A DNA stretch of 64,000 nt from Halorussus halobius (GTDB taxonomy: Archaea > Halobacteriota > Halobacteria > Halobacteriales > Haladaptataceae): positions 744,001-808,000 of the forward strand of contig NZ_ML219773.1 of the NCBI RefSeq assembly GCF_004765805.1, written 5' to 3'. The notes beneath the pieces are model-generated. The model was not told where the DNA came from. It did no database searches and saw nothing but the letters and a program-made list of their open reading frames with translations. The translations under genes were made by a program, and so were the position numbers. Below, one piece after another: positions 61,549 through 64,000 of the stretch. The first letter of the stretch is position 1, and each line of letters begins with the position of its first letter.

Positions 61549-62103
61549 TCAGACGCCCTCGGTGTCGGTCTCGCGGTCGCGCTCCGAGTCGGGGTCGGCG
61601 GCTCGACCCTTCCGGAGTTCGCGGTCGATGGGGTCCTCGATGGCCTCCAGCGACTCGACCGTGACGACGTTGCCCCCGCCCGGGTCGACCACCATCACCT
61701 CGGTTCCCTCCGGAATCTCGTCGCGGACGCTCCGGGCGGCGTAGTGGGGGTTGAACCCGCCCTCGTGGAGCTTTATCTCGCCGTCCTGGGGCGTGACGCG
61801 CTCGGTGACGACGCCGGTCTTGCCCTTCAGCGAATCGGAGTCGCTGGTGCGCGCGACGCCTTTCCCGCCGTAGAGGTCGAGTTCGCGGTAGGCGTACAGC
61901 GAGGCGGCCCCGAAGATCAACACCAGCGCCGCAAGCAACAGCGGCGACGCCAGCGGCCCGAGCAACAGCCCGACCAGCCCCGCCAGCGTGAGCGCGACGC
62001 CGAGGACCACGAAGTGCGCGCCCGGGATCAGCGCCTCGGCGATGGACAGTCCGACCCCGGCGACGAGGAGCAGCATCGGGAGCGAGTCCAGCAGCGGTTC
62101 CAT
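61549..62103 (-). CDS. NfeD-like membrane protein
   Basis: 184 residues: three or four spans in the first 75 residues, then an OB-fold C-terminal domain (GKTGVVTERVTPQDGEIKLHEGGFNPHYAARSV, EGTEVMVVDPGGGNVVTVE). NfeD partners stomatin-like proteins; here it is first in the operon. Function in haloarchaea unknown. ATG 62101-62103. Confidence 0.88.
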   Translation of the reverse strand: MEPLLDSLPMLLLVAGVGLSIAEALIPGAHFVVLGVALTLAGLVGLLLGPLASPLLLAALVLIFGAASLYAYRELDLYGGKGVARTSDSDSLKGKTGVVTERVTPQDGEIKLHEGGFNPHYAARSVRDEIPEGTEVMVVDPGGGNVVTVESLEAIEDPIDRELRKGRAADPDSERDRETDTEGV

Positions 62104-62465
62104 ACCATCGTCTTGGGAGCCGCGCGGGTTAACGTTTTGCAGTCGGTCGAAGAGCAGCGTTCGGATACGTCAGTCGTCGTAGCGATACGGTCTCGAACGC
62201 CTTCGGCGCGCTCTCCGACGACGCTGGAACTGCAGACGTTTCCCCGAAAGCCCTCGGCGCGCTCGCGGTCGCTCAGCAACATATTCGACGGACGTGGTTG
62301 CGTCGAATAGTGGTCGCTGAGGCGACCACGGGCCTGCGGCCCGCGAGCGCGCCTCGCCCGTTCAGTCCACCAGGGACGTGGGTTGGTTCGCCGAGCGCAC
62401 CCAGTGGTTGGTCGCGCTTATCCGAGTATCGCCCGGTCGTTGCCTCACGAAGCGTGACGCGACGA
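62104..62465. other. Gene-free interval
   Basis: 362 bp between nfeD and the epimerase. It contains inverted repeats such as GTGGTCGCTGAGGCGACCAC (62310-62329, a 9-bp palindromic hairpin). No gene, promoter or dispersed element seen. Confidence 0.5.
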
Positions 62466-63395
62466 TCACCGCAGTTCGTCGTACAGCTGTTCGGCCGCCG
62501 TGCGAACGGCCTCGGTACTCTCGCGCTCGGCCGACCAGCCCAGCCCAGCGGCCTTCTCGACCGACAGGGCCATCTTGGGTACGTCGCCGGTCCAGCCCCG
62601 GTCGCCACCCGTGTACTCGAAGGCGGGGTCACACCCCACCACGTCGCTGACGATCTCGGCGATGCGCGTGACCGAGACCGTGGTCCGCGTGCCCAGATTG
62701 TAGACGTTCGCGGGGTCGTCGGCGCGTTCGACCACGTGTTCCATCCCGGCCACGCAGTCCTCGACGTGGAGGTAGGACTTCTCCTGGCGGCCGTCGCCCA
62801 GGATGGTGAGTTCTGTGGGGTCGTCGAGCAACTTCTCGATGAAATCGGAGATGACGTTGTTGCGCTGGTGGGGACCGACAACGTTCGAGAACCGGAACAG
62901 CCACGCCGTGAAGTCGTGCGAGTGGGCGTACGTGGTGAACAGTCCCTCGGCGGCCAGCTTGCTCGCACCGTAGGTGCTGACGGGTTCGAGCGGTCCGAAG
63001 TCCTCGGGCGTGGGGCGAGGTGCCTCGCCGTAGACGGCCGACGAGGAGGCGAACGCCACTTTCGAGAGGCCCACCTCGTCCATGCGTTCGAGCAGGTTGT
63101 ACGTCATCCGGTTGTTGGCCTCGAACACCCGGCGGTGGTCGCCCCGGTTGACGTCCGACAGCGCCGCGAGGTGGAAGACCAGGTCGAGGTCGCCGGTCAC
63201 GACCTCGGCCACGTCGTCGGGGTCGGTGAGGTCGGCCTCGACGAACGTGGCCTCCTCGGGGACCCACTCGCGTCTGCCCTTCGAGCAGTCGTCGGCGACG
63301 AGCACGTCGTTGGCCCCGACCAGCGACTCGGTGAGGTGGGTGCCGATGAGCCCGGCACCCCCGGTGACCAGCACCGACTTCCCGGAGAGTTCCAT
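62466..63395 (-). CDS. NAD-dependent epimerase/dehydratase
   Basis: 309 residues, extended SDR. Glycine motif VTGGAGLIGTHL at residue 10, catalytic SSSAVYGEAP and YGASKLAAE (Tyr, Lys) near 115-145, then RFSNVVGPHQRNNVISDFIEKLL. A sugar-nucleotide 4-epimerase or 4,6-dehydratase-like enzyme; substrate unknown. Near glycosylation genes. TATA box in AAGATATATCC (63419-63429 minus strand) and ATG 63395 at leaderless spacing. Confidence 0.9.
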   Translation of the reverse strand: MELSGKSVLVTGGAGLIGTHLTESLVGANDVLVADDCSKGRREWVPEEATFVEADLTDPDDVAEVVTGDLDLVFHLAALSDVNRGDHRRVFEANNRMTYNLLERMDEVGLSKVAFASSSAVYGEAPRPTPEDFGPLEPVSTYGASKLAAEGLFTTYAHSHDFTAWLFRFSNVVGPHQRNNVISDFIEKLLDDPTELTILGDGRQEKSYLHVEDCVAGMEHVVERADDPANVYNLGTRTTVSVTRIAEIVSDVVGCDPAFEYTGGDRGWTGDVPKMALSVEKAAGLGWSAERESTEAVRTAAEQLYDELR

Positions 63396-63838
63396 GGGGG
63401 AGATAGCGGCCGATTTACGGATATATCTTTACGTTCGGGAGGGCGTTCGAATCGCTTCGCGGAGTGTTCGGCGACGACACCGACGGCGTGAGAGTGTTCG
63501 GCGCGGATAGCTATCGATTGAGCCGAGGGGACACCGCAACCGCACCGCAACCACGCCGTACCACAGCCGTAGGCCTCACACCTCCCCAACCTCCTGCGGT
63601 CCTCGCTTCGCTGTGGTCCTCGTCCCTCGCGCGCTTGGGCGCGCTCACGAGAGAGCGCGCCAGCGCGCGCCGTGGTGGTCACGTGAACGCCAGCGCGCGC
63701 CGGGGTCAGTCATGGTACTCGAATGCGTCGGGGGTCGGGACGGGCGACCGGGCTGCTCTCGCCCGCGTCACCGTTCCGACCGACGCCGCGTCCCCTTTTT
63801 CCGGAACCACTAAGCGCGGAGCGCCACTACGCCGGGCC
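63396..63838. other. Gene-free interval with dispersed element copy D
   Basis: 443 bp between divergent genes. Holds element copy D, a palindrome GATAGCTATC (63506-63515) at its tail, and a duplicated GCCAGCGCGCGCC (63659, 63691). The frame crossing it on the plus strand (63613-63813) encodes Arg/His-rich low complexity and is not a gene. Confidence 0.7.
63505..63665 (-). repeat. Dispersed haloarchaeal element, copy D
   Basis: Minus orientation. Hairpin with 9-bp stem GGCGCGCTC and loop ACGAGA on the plus strand (63638-63661), purine block with two GAGGACC motifs, GGTTGGGGAGGTGTGAGGC on the minus strand, GCGGTTGCGGTGTCC repeats, and a diverged tail ending at GATAGCTATC. Confidence 0.75.
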
Positions 63839-64000
63839 ATGAACCGCATCATCGGCGACCGCGACCTCTCGGAGACGCCGTTCTCGGCCGAACAGGCGCG
63901 GGCCACCTTCCGGGAACTGGTTCGGGCGCGGGCGTTCGACGACCGAGCGCTCGCGCTCCAGCGACGCGGCTGGATGAGCAGTTGGCCGCCCTACCGGGGC
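63839..64000 (+). CDS. Pyruvate/2-oxoacid dehydrogenase E1 alpha, N-terminal part (runs off window)
   Basis: 54 residues to the right edge. RDLSETPFSAEQARATFRELVRARAFDDRALALQRRGWMSSWPPYRG is the E1 alpha N-terminus with the FDDRALALQRRG helix. A paralogue of the orphan alpha at 27 kb. The CACTAAGC box at 63808-63815 suggests a leaderless start at ATG 63839. Confidence 0.8.
   Translation, partial: MNRIIGDRDLSETPFSAEQARATFRELVRARAFDDRALALQRRGWMSSWPPYRG

Noticed and set aside
62310..62329. Dispersed element hairpin
   Set aside because: It is a palindromic hairpin but lacks the CTCGT/ACGAG loop, the purine block and the GCGGTGCGG repeats.
1..64000. Insertion sequence or prophage
   Set aside because: No transposase, integrase, recombinase or phage structural gene was found on either strand.

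Overview
The window is chromosomal DNA of a haloarchaeon (class Halobacteria). The base composition is GC-rich, the encoded proteins are very acidic, the ribosomal proteins and RNA polymerase subunits are archaeal, there are two TFB initiation factors, and most genes carry an archaeal TATA box 25-30 nt ahead of a leaderless start codon. I cannot fix the genus. No transposase, integrase, phage gene or CRISPR array was found. About 75 genes are packed in short operons, with two tRNAs.

Layout. 1-8.8 kb: 5' part of an RNase HI gene, TFB, the DNA-repair protein NreA, small membrane and regulatory proteins, an M20 amidohydrolase, a uS10-like protein and a double VOC protein. 9.0-15.2 kb: the archaeal information-processing operon tRNA-Ser, S13, S4, S11, RpoD, tRNA-Leu, L18e, L13, S9, RpoN, RpoK, enolase, S2. 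15.6-17.4 kb: MeaB and a B12-binding mutase subunit. 17.9-38.5 kb: a respiratory region holding a DUF420 protein, an ABC exporter pair, a fused heme A/heme O synthase, oxidase subunits II and III, a halocyanin-Rieske-cytochrome b operon with three small uncharacterised membrane proteins, and flanking small membrane proteins. Oxidase subunit I is not in the window. An M28 peptidase, an orphan E1 alpha subunit and a divergent NAD-kinase-like gene are interspersed. 38.5-51.8 kb: hexapeptide protein, endonuclease III, phosphomevalonate decarboxylase, an NDH-2-like oxidoreductase, PEP synthase, and the archaeal-type shikimate enzymes (dehydroquinate synthase II, type I dehydroquinase). 51.8-64 kb: an orphan beta-class DNA methyltransferase (probably the CTAG enzyme Zim), a second TFB, a cobalamin-binding protein, an AglD-like glycosyltransferase, small regulators, a stomatin/NfeD pair, a sugar-nucleotide epimerase and the start of a second E1 alpha gene.

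The most unusual signal is non-coding. Five intergenic gaps hold copies of one dispersed element, in both orientations. Read in its sense direction, it has a GC hairpin whose stem changes between copies while the loop stays CTCGT, then a purine-rich block, then GCGGTGCGG repeats, then a conserved end resembling CGGCAGTAGCTAGCTTCG. Short tandem arrays of different sequence lie just beyond the tail of most copies. One gap (39.9-40.35 kb) carries two copies back to back. I do not recognise it as a named family.
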